From an uncultured Ruminococcus sp. (GTDB taxonomy: Bacteria; Bacillota; Clostridia; Oscillospirales; Ruminococcaceae), in NCBI GenBank assembly GCA_900538575.1, contig UPZA01000002.1, positions 124,001-188,000 on the forward strand: DNA of 64,000 nt. Direction: 5' to 3'. Below the pieces are notes generated by a model. It made no database searches, had not been told where the DNA came from, and saw nothing but the letters and a program-made list of their open reading frames with translations. The position numbers and the translations under genes are program-made. Of the stretch, positions 7,740-15,743 are shown one piece after another (position 1 is the stretch's first letter; each line of letters opens with the position of its first letter).

Positions 7740-9041
7740 CTACTCCATTTTTTTCAGCTTTGAAATAAAAAAGCCGTCGCTTCCAAAGTATTTCGGAAAA
7801 AGCGTTGCTTTGTATGTACCGAATGGAAAACCAAGATTTTCTAAAAAAACTGATCCTTCAAACTCAGGATGATTAATCAGAAATCTGTCGACTACCCCCT
7901 CGTTTTCAGCGGGATTTACCGTACAGGTTGAATAGATAAGTTCTCCGCCTGTTTTAAGGTAGTGCGACGCGTTTTCTAATATATTGTACTGTATTTCCGG
8001 CAGTCTGTCAAATTCCTCAAAGGATTTATATTTGATTTCAGGTTTTCTCCTTATAACCCCAAGTCCGGAGCATGGAACGTCGCATAATATTTTGTCAGCC
8101 TTAGGAATATCAGGATTAAATTCCGCTGCATTTCCCGTTAACGCCCTAATATTTCCAAGCTTTAAACGCTCGGCTCCGGAAGCGATTAGTTTTACTCTGC
8201 TTTCATGCAGATCGAAGGAATAAATTATTCCTTTTCCTCTCATCTGCTCCGCAATGGTAAACGTCTTACCTCCCGGAGCCGCGCAAAGATCAAGGACTGT
8301 ATCTCCTGCTTCAGGACACAGCGCCATACAGCAAAGCTGAGACGCTATATCCTGTACATGAAACATACCTTTTTTATAAGCGCTTATTTTTGTTATATCC
8401 AGAGAAAAAATCTCATAGCAGTCTTCAATCAGGGTTTTCTTTGGCTCCAATTCAGAAATTTCCTTCAGAATTTCATCCCGATTGTAAACCAAGGTATTCA
8501 GCCTTACAGTAACCGGAGGACTTCCTAAAGAGGTTTCAATAAGAGATATCCCGTCTTCCCCGTAATTATCCAGCAACAATTTCACTAAATACAGCGGAAC
8601 AGAGTATTCAACGGAAAGTCTTTCAATATAGTTTTCAGGATATTTTATCTTTTTTCCGTCTCGGATAAAGCTTCTGAGCACACCGTTTACAAATCCCGAT
8701 AGACTGTTAAGACGCAGCTTTTTAGTAAGATTAACACTCTCATTTACCGCCGCGCTGTCAGGTATAGAATCCATAAACTTAAGCTGATATATTCCGGTAC
8801 GCAATATATTAAGGATTTCCGGACGAAGCTTTGTGATCTTCTGCCTGCAATACTTAGAAATAATAAAATCCAAGGTTATTTTTCTTTCAAGCGTTCCGTA
8901 ATATATAGCGGAGCAAAGACGCTTGTCTCTTTCGTCCATATCCGATTTCGCTAATGCTCCGTCCAGCAATATATTTGAATAGCTTCCTCTGCCGAACGTT
9001 TTCCCCAACAGCTTTACAGCCTCATATCTGGCATCCGTCAT
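7740..9041 (-). CDS. rsmB: 16S rRNA (cytosine-967-C5) methyltransferase RsmB
   Basis: SAM-dependent enzyme that makes m5C967 in 16S rRNA. The N-terminal 130 residues form the NusB-like RNA-binding domain (AVKLLGKTFGRGSYSNILLDGAL). The catalytic domain follows with SAM motif DLCAAPGGKT, the PCSG motif (DVPCSGLGVIRRKPEIKY) and the catalytic cysteine in STCTVNPAENEGVV. At 433 residues it is full length. Its ATG follows the stop of the zinc peptidase gene with no gap. It is part of the def-fmt-rsmB-rlmN block common to Firmicutes. Confidence 0.95.
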   Translation of the reverse strand: MTDARYEAVKLLGKTFGRGSYSNILLDGALAKSDMDERDKRLCSAIYYGTLERKITLDFIISKYCRQKITKLRPEILNILRTGIYQLKFMDSIPDSAAVNESVNLTKKLRLNSLSGFVNGVLRSFIRDGKKIKYPENYIERLSVEYSVPLYLVKLLLDNYGEDGISLIETSLGSPPVTVRLNTLVYNRDEILKEISELEPKKTLIEDCYEIFSLDITKISAYKKGMFHVQDIASQLCCMALCPEAGDTVLDLCAAPGGKTFTIAEQMRGKGIIYSFDLHESRVKLIASGAERLKLGNIRALTGNAAEFNPDIPKADKILCDVPCSGLGVIRRKPEIKYKSFEEFDRLPEIQYNILENASHYLKTGGELIYSTCTVNPAENEGVVDRFLINHPEFEGSVFLENLGFPFGTYKATLFPKYFGSDGFFISKLKKME

Positions 9042-9740
9042 TTAATTCCGCCTGTTTCTTCCGTTTGCTATAAGAAGCAGCCTTAAAAGGTTTATTATAG
9101 CTGTAAAAAGCGCCGCTACATAGGTCAACGCCGCCGCCGTCAGTACCTTCCTAGACATTGAAAGCTCATCGCCCTCAAGAATGTTATCGCTTTCAAGAGT
9201 TTTCATGGCTCTTGAACTTGCGTTGAATTCAACGAAGAGAGTGGCAAACTGAAAAACAACTACGGTTAAAAATAATACAATACCTATGTTTATAAATAAA
9301 TCTCCGAGCGCTGAATTAAAAATTAATCCCAGAATAACAAGAGGATATGATAATGTTGAACCAATATTCGTAAGAGGAATTACTGCGCTGCGGAGCTTCA
9401 TAGGAGCATATCCCTTTGCATATTGTATAGCATGACCGACCTCGTGAGCCGCAACTCCTACGGCAGCAACCGAAGAGCTTGCAAAGGTAGAATCTGAAAG
9501 TCTGACTACATTATCCCGGGGATCGAAGTGATCAGACAGTTTTCCGGCTATATGCTCTATTCTGACGTTAAATAGTCCGTTAGCGTCCAGAATTTTTCTT
9601 GCCGCCATTTCACCGGTCAGTCCCCTTGAATTTGCAACCTGCTGATATTTTCTATAGGTTGAATTTACGTTAGCCGAAGCTATCATAGCTACAACAACAG
9701 GTATTAAAATAAGCCAATAATAATCATAAAAAAACATCAT
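9042..9740 (-). CDS. Membrane zinc metallopeptidase, YugP family
   Basis: A 232-residue integral membrane protein with an HExxH zinc site (H99, E100, H103 in AAHEVGHAIQYA). This is the conserved YugP-like peptidase family found beside def/fmt/rsmB in many Clostridia; its substrate is unknown. A membrane segment covers about residues 8-24, and two or three more lie in the C-terminal half (LTNIGSTLSYPLVILGLIF, INIGIVLFLTVVVFQFATLF, LTYVAALFTAIINLLRLLL). The third zinc ligand is probably the Glu in LFVEFNASSRAM. It may start at either of two adjacent ATGs. It follows fmt by 19 bases in the same operon. Confidence 0.85.
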   Translation of the reverse strand: MMFFYDYYWLILIPVVVAMIASANVNSTYRKYQQVANSRGLTGEMAARKILDANGLFNVRIEHIAGKLSDHFDPRDNVVRLSDSTFASSSVAAVGVAAHEVGHAIQYAKGYAPMKLRSAVIPLTNIGSTLSYPLVILGLIFNSALGDLFINIGIVLFLTVVVFQFATLFVEFNASSRAMKTLESDNILEGDELSMSRKVLTAAALTYVAALFTAIINLLRLLLIANGRNRRN

Positions 9741-9759
9741 AGTGGCAAAATCCTTTCTT

Positions 9760-10686
9760 TTACTTTGGCAGCGTTATGCCTTCGGCAAGTTTTCTTCCCC
9801 TGAGAAAATCCTCCGTTTTCATACGTTTTCCACCCTCGTACTGCACCTCGGTAAACCTAACGCATTTGCCGTCGCCGCAAACTACTGTAAAATTCGACGT
9901 ATCCTTAACGAAACCCGGCTCTCCTGTGCTTTCCCCTTCAATTACGCTTCCGTATATTTTGAGTCTTTTACCGTCAAGCATTGTAAAGCCGGTAACGCCC
10001 CTTATAACATTATGCACAGTTTGAGCGTTTTCATTAAAATCAAGGCGGCTCATTTCCTTAGTTATCATTTTCGCATAGGTTGACCTTTCATCGTCCTGTT
10101 TTTCAGACTTTAGCGTACCGCTTTCAAGAGCCTGAATTGTTTCGAGAAGCACCTCTGCTCCGAGTTCTGATAATCTGTCGTGAAGCTCCGAGGAGGTTTC
10201 GTTCTCTCCTATGCTTATACTTCTTTTTATAAGCATATCGCCCGTATCAAGTCCCGACTCCATTTTCATTGACGTAACACCGGTTTCGGTTTTTCCGTCA
10301 AGTATACACCATTGAATAGGCGCGGCTCCCCTATATTCAGGAAGCAGTGAAGCGTGAATATTAATACATCCATACCTTGGTAAATCAAGTATGCTTTGCG
10401 GCAATATCTGCCCATAAGCTACAACTATTATTAGATCCGGAGCAATTTCCCCAAGGTTTTCCACTGCCTTCTCCGCATCCTCTCCCTTTCGCAGCGACTT
10501 AGGCTGATAAACCGGAATATTAAACTCCTTCGCACATTTCTTAACGGGCGTAGGTATCATTTTATAGCCTCTGCCTTTAGGCTTATCCGGCTGAGTATAA
10601 ACAGCGGCTACATTATGACCGCTTTTGCATAAAGCCTTAAGGCACGGCACTGAAAAATCCGGAGTTCCCATAAAAACTATTTTCAT
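9760..10686 (-). CDS. fmt: Methionyl-tRNA formyltransferase
   Basis: Transfers a formyl group from 10-formyltetrahydrofolate to Met-tRNA(fMet) for initiation. The protein starts MKIVFMGTPDFSVPCLKAL, the family hallmark. It keeps the catalytic block INIHASLLPEYRGAAPIQW (Asn and His) and GVTSMKMESGLDTGDML, then a C-terminal anticodon-arm OB domain. The length of 308 is standard. It begins right after the def stop codon, so the two enzymes that add and remove the formyl group are made from one message. Confidence 0.97.
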   Translation of the reverse strand: MKIVFMGTPDFSVPCLKALCKSGHNVAAVYTQPDKPKGRGYKMIPTPVKKCAKEFNIPVYQPKSLRKGEDAEKAVENLGEIAPDLIIVVAYGQILPQSILDLPRYGCINIHASLLPEYRGAAPIQWCILDGKTETGVTSMKMESGLDTGDMLIKRSISIGENETSSELHDRLSELGAEVLLETIQALESGTLKSEKQDDERSTYAKMITKEMSRLDFNENAQTVHNVIRGVTGFTMLDGKRLKIYGSVIEGESTGEPGFVKDTSNFTVVCGDGKCVRFTEVQYEGGKRMKTEDFLRGRKLAEGITLPK

Positions 10687-11148
10687 CTAATCTTCCTCCG
10701 GATTTATAAATTCCTCAACCTTATCTATAAACAGACGACCGTCCAGATGATCGTTTTCATGTGAGGCGCATTGAGCGCCCAGTCCTACAAGACTTATTTC
10801 AAAAAATTCTCCTTTTCTGTTTTGTGCTCTAAGCTTAACCTTATTGGGCCTGGTTACATAACCCCATTCATCAGGACAAGACAAACATCCCTCAACAACT
10901 CTCTGCTTACCGTTTTCCTTTAGGATAACCGGATTAACGCATTCTATAGGTCCCTCTCCTATATCCATAATAAAAATTCTCTTCAAAAATCCCACCTGAG
11001 GCGCGGCAAGTCCGACTCCCTGCGCCTTTGCAAGCGTCTGAATCATATCGTCTATAAGATCTGAAAGCTTTTCGTCGAATTTTTCAACAGGCTTGCAAGC
11101 CTTTCTGAGTATAGGATCTTCCTTTGTTACTATCTTTCTTAGCGCCAT
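10687..11148 (-). CDS. def: Peptide deformylase
   Basis: Metal enzyme that removes the formyl group from nascent proteins. The three family motifs are seen: GVGLAAPQVG (motif 1), EGCLSCP (motif 2, metal-binding Cys) and the HExxH site as SHENDHLDG (motif 3). I set the start at ATG 11148, giving MALRKIVTKEDPILRKACKPV. The upstream in-frame ATG at 11160 is part of the Shine-Dalgarno (ATGGAGG), so the longer form is unlikely. About 153 residues, as usual for type 1B enzymes. Confidence 0.96.
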   Translation of the reverse strand: MALRKIVTKEDPILRKACKPVEKFDEKLSDLIDDMIQTLAKAQGVGLAAPQVGFLKRIFIMDIGEGPIECVNPVILKENGKQRVVEGCLSCPDEWGYVTRPNKVKLRAQNRKGEFFEISLVGLGAQCASHENDHLDGRLFIDKVEEFINPEED

Positions 11149-11164
11149 AATTTCCTCCATACAT

Positions 11165-13612
11165 TTAGACTCCGATATCTCCGTTTATATCGGCATATAT
11201 ATTAACCTTACTGAATTCCTTATATTTATTTATTTCATAGAGAATAAGCTTTATGAAATCTCTGAAATCAGCCGTATTTTTACACTTCAAAATAAGCCGG
11301 TATCTGTATTTTCCGCTGATTTTTCCATATGAACACCTGACCGGTCCCAGAACCCTCAGCGGAAAATCAGCCCCCGACTTTATATTTTCTTTAATAATAT
11401 TCAAAAGCTTATTTGCTGCCGACGCCGCTTTTGAATCATTCTCGCTGCTTATACCCAGTACGCATAAATCACATATCGGCGGGAAAATCAAAGCCCGTCT
11501 TACCGCTATCTCTTCGTTATAAAAACCTTTATAATCCTGCAATGCCGCCAGATTTAGTACATAATGCTCCGGCATAAACGTCTGAAGATAGGCTCTTCCC
11601 TTTTTTTCGCCTCTTCCGCAGCGTCCCACCACTTGGGCTATCAGAGAAAATGTTCTCTCATAGCTTCGGAAATCACCTGCAAACAAGGCTTTGTCAATGG
11701 AGAGAACTCCTACCAGAGTTACATCCGGAAAGTCAAGCCCCTTTCCTATCATTTGAGTACCAATCATAATATCATAGCAGCCGTTTTCAAAATCCTTAAA
11801 ATTCTTTTCATAGGAATGACGGGACATTGTAGTATCGGCGTCCATACGAAGAATCTTAGCCTCAGGAAAAAGCAGCGCAAGCTGCTCCTCAAGCTTCTGA
11901 GTACCGAATCCGGTATGCTTTAACTGTGTGCTCCCGCATTCTGAACATGACTCGGCAACAGGCTGTATATGTCCGCAGTAATGACACATAAGGGTATTGT
12001 TTACCTTATGATAAGTAAGCGGAATACTGCAATTTGGACAGTAAACAGGGGTATGGCAATGGCAGCAGCTTACGATTGTATGATAACCGCGTCTGTTGAG
12101 CAATAATATTGTCTGTTCATGATTTTTTAAGTTTTCTCTTATTTCATCGGCAAGTATTACGCTGAATTCAGAGGAATTCCCTTCTGAACGCTCCAAATTC
12201 ATATCGACAATATTTACCTGAGGCAAAACAGCTCCCGAATAACGCTCCTTCATTTCAAGAAGCTCATATATGCCCTTCTGAGCATAATAGTAGCTTTCAA
12301 TTGAAGGAGTTGCCGACGCAAGAAGCAATACAGCCTTATGCGTTTTGCACCGTTTCTTTGCAACTTCCACAGCGCTGTATCTCGGTGCATTGTCAGATTT
12401 ATAGGAACGTTCGCCCTCTTCGTCGACTATAATCAGTCCGATATTTTCAAATGGAGCAAACACTGCGCTTCTGGTACCAATCGCTATTTTTGCCAGACCG
12501 CGTTTTATACGCTTATATTCGTCCATTCGCTGTCCCTGAGAAAGCCCGCTGTGCATAACTGCAACCGTTTCGCCGAAAAGCTCCTGAAACTGCTTAACCA
12601 TCTGCGGCGTAAGCGATATTTCCGGTATCATGAGCAGAGCCTGCTTACCGGATTCTATACAGCTTTCTATAAGCTTTTTAAATACTGAGGTTTTACCGCT
12701 GCCGGTAATTCCATGAAGAAGAAAACATTTAGGCTCTCCCGTATTCATCTGTGACTTTACCCTGTCGTATACCTTTTGCTGACTTTCAGACAATACTATT
12801 TCGTCAATGGAGGATTTTCCCTTCTCTCCTATTTTAACAATACGATAGGTTTCCTGTTCATATTCCTCCGCAGCACATTTTTCAACCAGCTTTTGCGCTA
12901 CCGTTTTACCCACTCCGCACAGATAACAGGCTTCTTTCATAGATAAATCATGCTTTTCTTCAAGTATATCGGCAAGCTGCTTTTGCTTGGCGGTCAGAGA
13001 AAATTTTTCAGGCGATGCCAAATAATCTTCTGTCAGCCTGAGCATTTTAACAGAACTTATACCTATATTATGCCGACCGCTTACGCTGCATTTCAGATAT
13101 CCTTTTAAGGTGAGCGTATCAATTTCAGAGGAAAACCCTTCGGACTTCAGATTAAATACTGTTTTATCAAAGTTTTCACTTCCAGATAAACGGCTTAACG
13201 CCAAAATTTCTCTGTCTTCAAGCCCGTTATCCTCTTCTTTTCCCGTCAGGGAATACCTTTCCCTTATATTAATATTCATTCCCGACGGAAGCATTGTTTT
13301 TACAGCGTCATAATATGTGCAGAAGGTGTTCTCCTTAAGCCATTCAACAAGCTCAAGCATTTCCGAATTTAATGCCGGCTCTCCTTCAGGAGCAGACAAA
13401 ATACTTTTAAGGTTTATGTCGTCGCCTTCAGCGGCTTCAATTTTCAGTACAAGACCAGATCTCTTTCTATTTGAGCGTCCAAAGGGAACAACAACTCTTG
13501 TTCCCGGCATAATGGCCGAAACAAGAGTTTTCGGAATAAGATAAGAAAAAGGTTTATCAAAAGCAAATGAAGCGTTGCTTACCGCGATCTGCGCTTTCAG
13601 CATAGCATTCAC
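11165..13612 (-). CDS. priA: Primosomal protein N' (replication restart helicase PriA)
   Basis: 3'-to-5' DNA helicase that reloads the replisome at stalled forks. An N-terminal DNA-binding domain (about 1-110) is followed by a winged-helix region. The helicase core has Walker A GITGSGKTSVF and motif II as DEEG. The zinc module is clear (CCHCHTPVYCPNC, CHYCGH, CSECGS), and the later helicase motifs follow (GTQMIGKGLDFPDVTLVG and VVGRCGRGEKKGRAYLQT). Motif II is usually DEEH, so the Gly here is odd. The start is uncertain: GTG 13612 has GGAGG eight bases upstream, and TTG 13618 and ATG 13603 are in frame too. It lies between rpoZ and def in the operon. Confidence 0.95.
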   Translation of the reverse strand: MNAMLKAQIAVSNASFAFDKPFSYLIPKTLVSAIMPGTRVVVPFGRSNRKRSGLVLKIEAAEGDDINLKSILSAPEGEPALNSEMLELVEWLKENTFCTYYDAVKTMLPSGMNINIRERYSLTGKEEDNGLEDREILALSRLSGSENFDKTVFNLKSEGFSSEIDTLTLKGYLKCSVSGRHNIGISSVKMLRLTEDYLASPEKFSLTAKQKQLADILEEKHDLSMKEACYLCGVGKTVAQKLVEKCAAEEYEQETYRIVKIGEKGKSSIDEIVLSESQQKVYDRVKSQMNTGEPKCFLLHGITGSGKTSVFKKLIESCIESGKQALLMIPEISLTPQMVKQFQELFGETVAVMHSGLSQGQRMDEYKRIKRGLAKIAIGTRSAVFAPFENIGLIIVDEEGERSYKSDNAPRYSAVEVAKKRCKTHKAVLLLASATPSIESYYYAQKGIYELLEMKERYSGAVLPQVNIVDMNLERSEGNSSEFSVILADEIRENLKNHEQTILLLNRRGYHTIVSCCHCHTPVYCPNCSIPLTYHKVNNTLMCHYCGHIQPVAESCSECGSTQLKHTGFGTQKLEEQLALLFPEAKILRMDADTTMSRHSYEKNFKDFENGCYDIMIGTQMIGKGLDFPDVTLVGVLSIDKALFAGDFRSYERTFSLIAQVVGRCGRGEKKGRAYLQTFMPEHYVLNLAALQDYKGFYNEEIAVRRALIFPPICDLCVLGISSENDSKAASAANKLLNIIKENIKSGADFPLRVLGPVRCSYGKISGKYRYRLILKCKNTADFRDFIKLILYEINKYKEFSKVNIYADINGDIGV

Positions 13613-13649
13613 TAACAACCCCTCCTTAAAGTATTCCGAAATATGAACC

Positions 13650-13844
13650 TTACTTATATTCTACAATCTTAAATTTTCCTGCGGCAAATTCCTCGACAGC
13701 TGTTTTAACCGGCTTTTCCTCAAGAGTCTTATTTTCCTCGAATAATTCATCGGCGATTTCTCTTGCTCTCTTGGCGATACCGATTACTAATGAATAATAG
13801 CTGTCATTTTTTGATATTAACTGTGTAATTGCTGGTCTAAGCAT
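13650..13844 (-). CDS. rpoZ: DNA-directed RNA polymerase omega subunit
   Basis: Small RNA polymerase subunit that helps fold the beta' subunit. The 64-residue protein starts MLRPAITQLISKNDSYYSLVIGIAKRAREIA, with the conserved core helices of omega, and ends in an acidic linker and IVEYK. I use ATG 13844, which has AGGTG about eight bases upstream; an in-frame ATG at 13859 is less likely. It overlaps the end of gmk by eight bases, the standard gmk-rpoZ arrangement. Confidence 0.92.
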   Translation of the reverse strand: MLRPAITQLISKNDSYYSLVIGIAKRAREIADELFEENKTLEEKPVKTAVEEFAAGKFKIVEYK

Positions 13845-14439
13845 TTTTAAGCACCTCATTTATAAATTCTTCAGCATATCCGGCTTTATGTTCTTCCGCC
13901 GAAATAACTGATTTAAGATCTTCTACCGCTTTTTCAAGCTCGTCGTTTACCACAACGTAATTATATTTATGTGCAAATGAAATTTCATCTACTGCCTTTG
14001 CAATTCGTCGGGAAATCACCTCGTCGGTTTCTGTTCCTCTTTTTCTTAGCCTTCTTTCAAGCTCGGCGATAGACGGAGGCATAATAAAAACTAAGATAGC
14101 GTCTTTACAATTTTCCTTTACCTGCATAGCGCCCTGAACATCTATTTCCAAAATAACATTTTTTCCTGCACAGCGCATTTTCTCAACCATATTTTTGGGA
14201 GTGCCGTAATAATTTCCGCAGTATTCGGCGTATTCCAGCATGCCGTTTTCCTCAATCAATTCCTTAAACTGAGATACTGTTATAAAATTATAATCAACGC
14301 CGTCAACCTCTCCGTTTCTGGGTTTACGGGTTGTAGACGAAACCGAAAAGTAAATTCTTTCATTCAAAATCTCAGATAATATTGTTCCCTTACCGCACCC
14401 TGACGGAGCAGAAACCACAAAAAGAAGTCCCTTATTCAT
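13837..14439 (-). CDS. gmk: Guanylate kinase
   Basis: Phosphorylates GMP to GDP with ATP; needed for GTP supply and a target of (p)ppGpp in Firmicutes. The P-loop is SAPSGCGKGTI at residues 8-18. GMP-binding residues lie in STTRKPRNGEVDGVDYNF and LEYAEYCGNYYGTP, and the lid region is RRLRKRGTETDEVISRR. I start at ATG 14439 (MNKGLLFVVSAPSG), which fits family N-termini; a TTG at 14445 has better Shine-Dalgarno spacing and cannot be excluded. It overlaps remA by eight bases. Confidence 0.95.
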   Translation of the reverse strand: MNKGLLFVVSAPSGCGKGTILSEILNERIYFSVSSTTRKPRNGEVDGVDYNFITVSQFKELIEENGMLEYAEYCGNYYGTPKNMVEKMRCAGKNVILEIDVQGAMQVKENCKDAILVFIMPPSIAELERRLRKRGTETDEVISRRIAKAVDEISFAHKYNYVVVNDELEKAVEDLKSVISAEEHKAGYAEEFINEVLKNA

Positions 14440-14692
14440 TATCAAGCTGTTCCTCCCCGGTTATATTAACTCTTGCGCCCACGGTTTCCGGCTGTACCGC
14501 AGACAATACGACATGTTCACTGTCCATAATTATTACGGCTCTGGTACGCCTGCCGTAAGTAGCGTCAATCAGCATCCCCTTATCTCTTGCATCCTGAATT
14601 ATTCTTTTAATCGGAGCAGATTCGGGACTCACAATAGCAATAAGCTTTGAAGACGACACCATATTACCGAAACCTATATTAATAAGCTGCAT
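14432..14692 (-). CDS. remA: DUF370-family regulator RemA
   Basis: An 86-residue DNA-binding protein of the RemA/DUF370 family. In Bacillus it forms ring-shaped oligomers and activates biofilm matrix and osmoprotection genes. The family core is complete: MQLINIGFGNMVSSSKLIAIV, SAPIKRIIQDARDKGMLIDATYGRRTRAVIIMDS, then HVVLSAVQPETV. The Arg-rich GRRTRAV loop is the DNA contact. It sits between yicC and gmk, the conserved order across Firmicutes. Targets in this organism are unknown. Confidence 0.93.
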   Translation of the reverse strand: MQLINIGFGNMVSSSKLIAIVSPESAPIKRIIQDARDKGMLIDATYGRRTRAVIIMDSEHVVLSAVQPETVGARVNITGEEQLDNE

Positions 14693-14702
14693 ATACCCTC
14701 CG

Positions 14703-15581
14703 CTACTCTATATTCTGAATCTGCTCACGAATCTTTTCAACTTCAGCCTTCATATCAACCACACATTTGGTTATAGATAAGTCCTGAGCCTTTGAACCGA
14801 TCGTATTGATCTCCCTGTTAATTTCCTGAACAAGAAAATCCAACTTTCTTCCAACAGGTTCTTCTGATTCCAAAAATTCCTTAAACTGTTTTAAATGACT
14901 ATGAAGTCTGACAGTTTCCTCGTCAATTGCAATCTTTTCAGCAAAAATCGCAGCCTCCGTCAATATCCTCTGCTGATCTATATCGCTTTCTGCAAGCATC
15001 TCTTTAAGCTTTGAATAAAGACGCTCCTGATAAGCGGCAGCAGTTCTCGGCGCTTCTGATTCAACCTTTGCAAGCATCTCTTCAACAGAATCTATTTTAG
15101 CAAGAAGGTCGTTTTTCAGAGCTTCTCCCTCAATTTCCCTCATGTTTACAAATTTATCAAGAGCCGCATCTGCAACGCTTAAAACCATACTGCATATATG
15201 TTCTTCATTATCGGAAATTTTCTGTACATTAAAGATATCTGAGAATTTAACAAGACTTGAAAGTGTAAGATCATCGTTTAAGCCAAGCTCATTATTAATT
15301 TCACGGAGCGCATTTATATATCCCGACGCCATAATTTTATCAGCCTTTATTAAAGCTTCCTTACCGTTTAAATTGTTAATTGTAACGCCGACCTCAACCT
15401 TACCCCTTGAAATATTGCCCTTCATAAAGCTTTTCAGCTTATCATCCAGATAATTATACAGTCTGGGAAGTCTTGAGGAAAATTCATAGTATCTATGATT
15501 TACGGATTTTATTTCCACCATTATATCGTATTGATCAATAATACGCTGCTCACGGCCATACCCGGTCATACTCCTAATCAC
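14703..15581 (-). CDS. YicC/YloC-family endoribonuclease
   Basis: A 292-residue stress-linked RNase of the YicC (B. subtilis YloC) family. The signature N-terminus is MIRSMTGYGREQRIIDQYDIMVEIKSVNHRYYE and the conserved C-terminal block is GRKLDFLVQEINREINTIGSKAQ. The start is GTG 15581, six bases after AGGAGG; the frame stays open about 40 codons further upstream, but that stretch (FPLWCYNKLIVYCEQ) is not family sequence and overlaps the promoter. It is the first gene of the long operon that runs to spoVM. Confidence 0.93.
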   Translation of the reverse strand: MIRSMTGYGREQRIIDQYDIMVEIKSVNHRYYEFSSRLPRLYNYLDDKLKSFMKGNISRGKVEVGVTINNLNGKEALIKADKIMASGYINALREINNELGLNDDLTLSSLVKFSDIFNVQKISDNEEHICSMVLSVADAALDKFVNMREIEGEALKNDLLAKIDSVEEMLAKVESEAPRTAAAYQERLYSKLKEMLAESDIDQQRILTEAAIFAEKIAIDEETVRLHSHLKQFKEFLESEEPVGRKLDFLVQEINREINTIGSKAQDLSITKCVVDMKAEVEKIREQIQNIE

Positions 15582-15623
15582 ATAAATCCTCCTATACATT
15601 TGTTCACAATATACTATTAACTT

Positions 15624-15652
15624 ATTATAACACCATAACGGAAATAAATCAA
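15624..15652 (-). promoter_or_regulatory. Sigma-A-type promoter for the yicC-to-spoVM operon
   Basis: Read on the minus strand: -35 TTGATT (15652-15647), a 17-base spacer and a perfect -10 TATAAT (15629-15624), about 40 bases before the GTG start of yicC. Gaps in the following 13 kb are short and hold no terminator, so this may drive all fifteen genes. Confidence 0.75.
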
Positions 15653-15663
15653 GTAAATAGGCT

Positions 15664-15695
15664 AAAAAAATCCGGCCTTTGAAAAAGACCGGATT
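15664..15695 (-). terminator. Terminator of the GH48 cellulase gene
   Basis: On the minus strand, a 12-base-pair GC-rich stem (15684-15695 with 15669-15680, one G-T pair) closes a three-base loop and is followed by a run of seven T. It separates the cellulase gene from the yicC promoter. Confidence 0.88.
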
Positions 15696-15743
15696 CAAGG
15701 GAATAAATAGGAATTATAAAAAAGGAATTAAAATGAAAGACTA

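Noticed and set aside
11149..11160. Upstream ATG for peptide deformylase
   Set aside because: This ATG is part of the Shine-Dalgarno (ATGGAGG) of the ATG at 11148. The same situation rules out the longer starts of efp, prpC and the SpoIIQ-like gene.
14703..15698. Longer YicC form starting near 15698
   Set aside because: The extra residues are not family-like and would lie over the promoter; GTG 15581 has AGGAGG at proper spacing.
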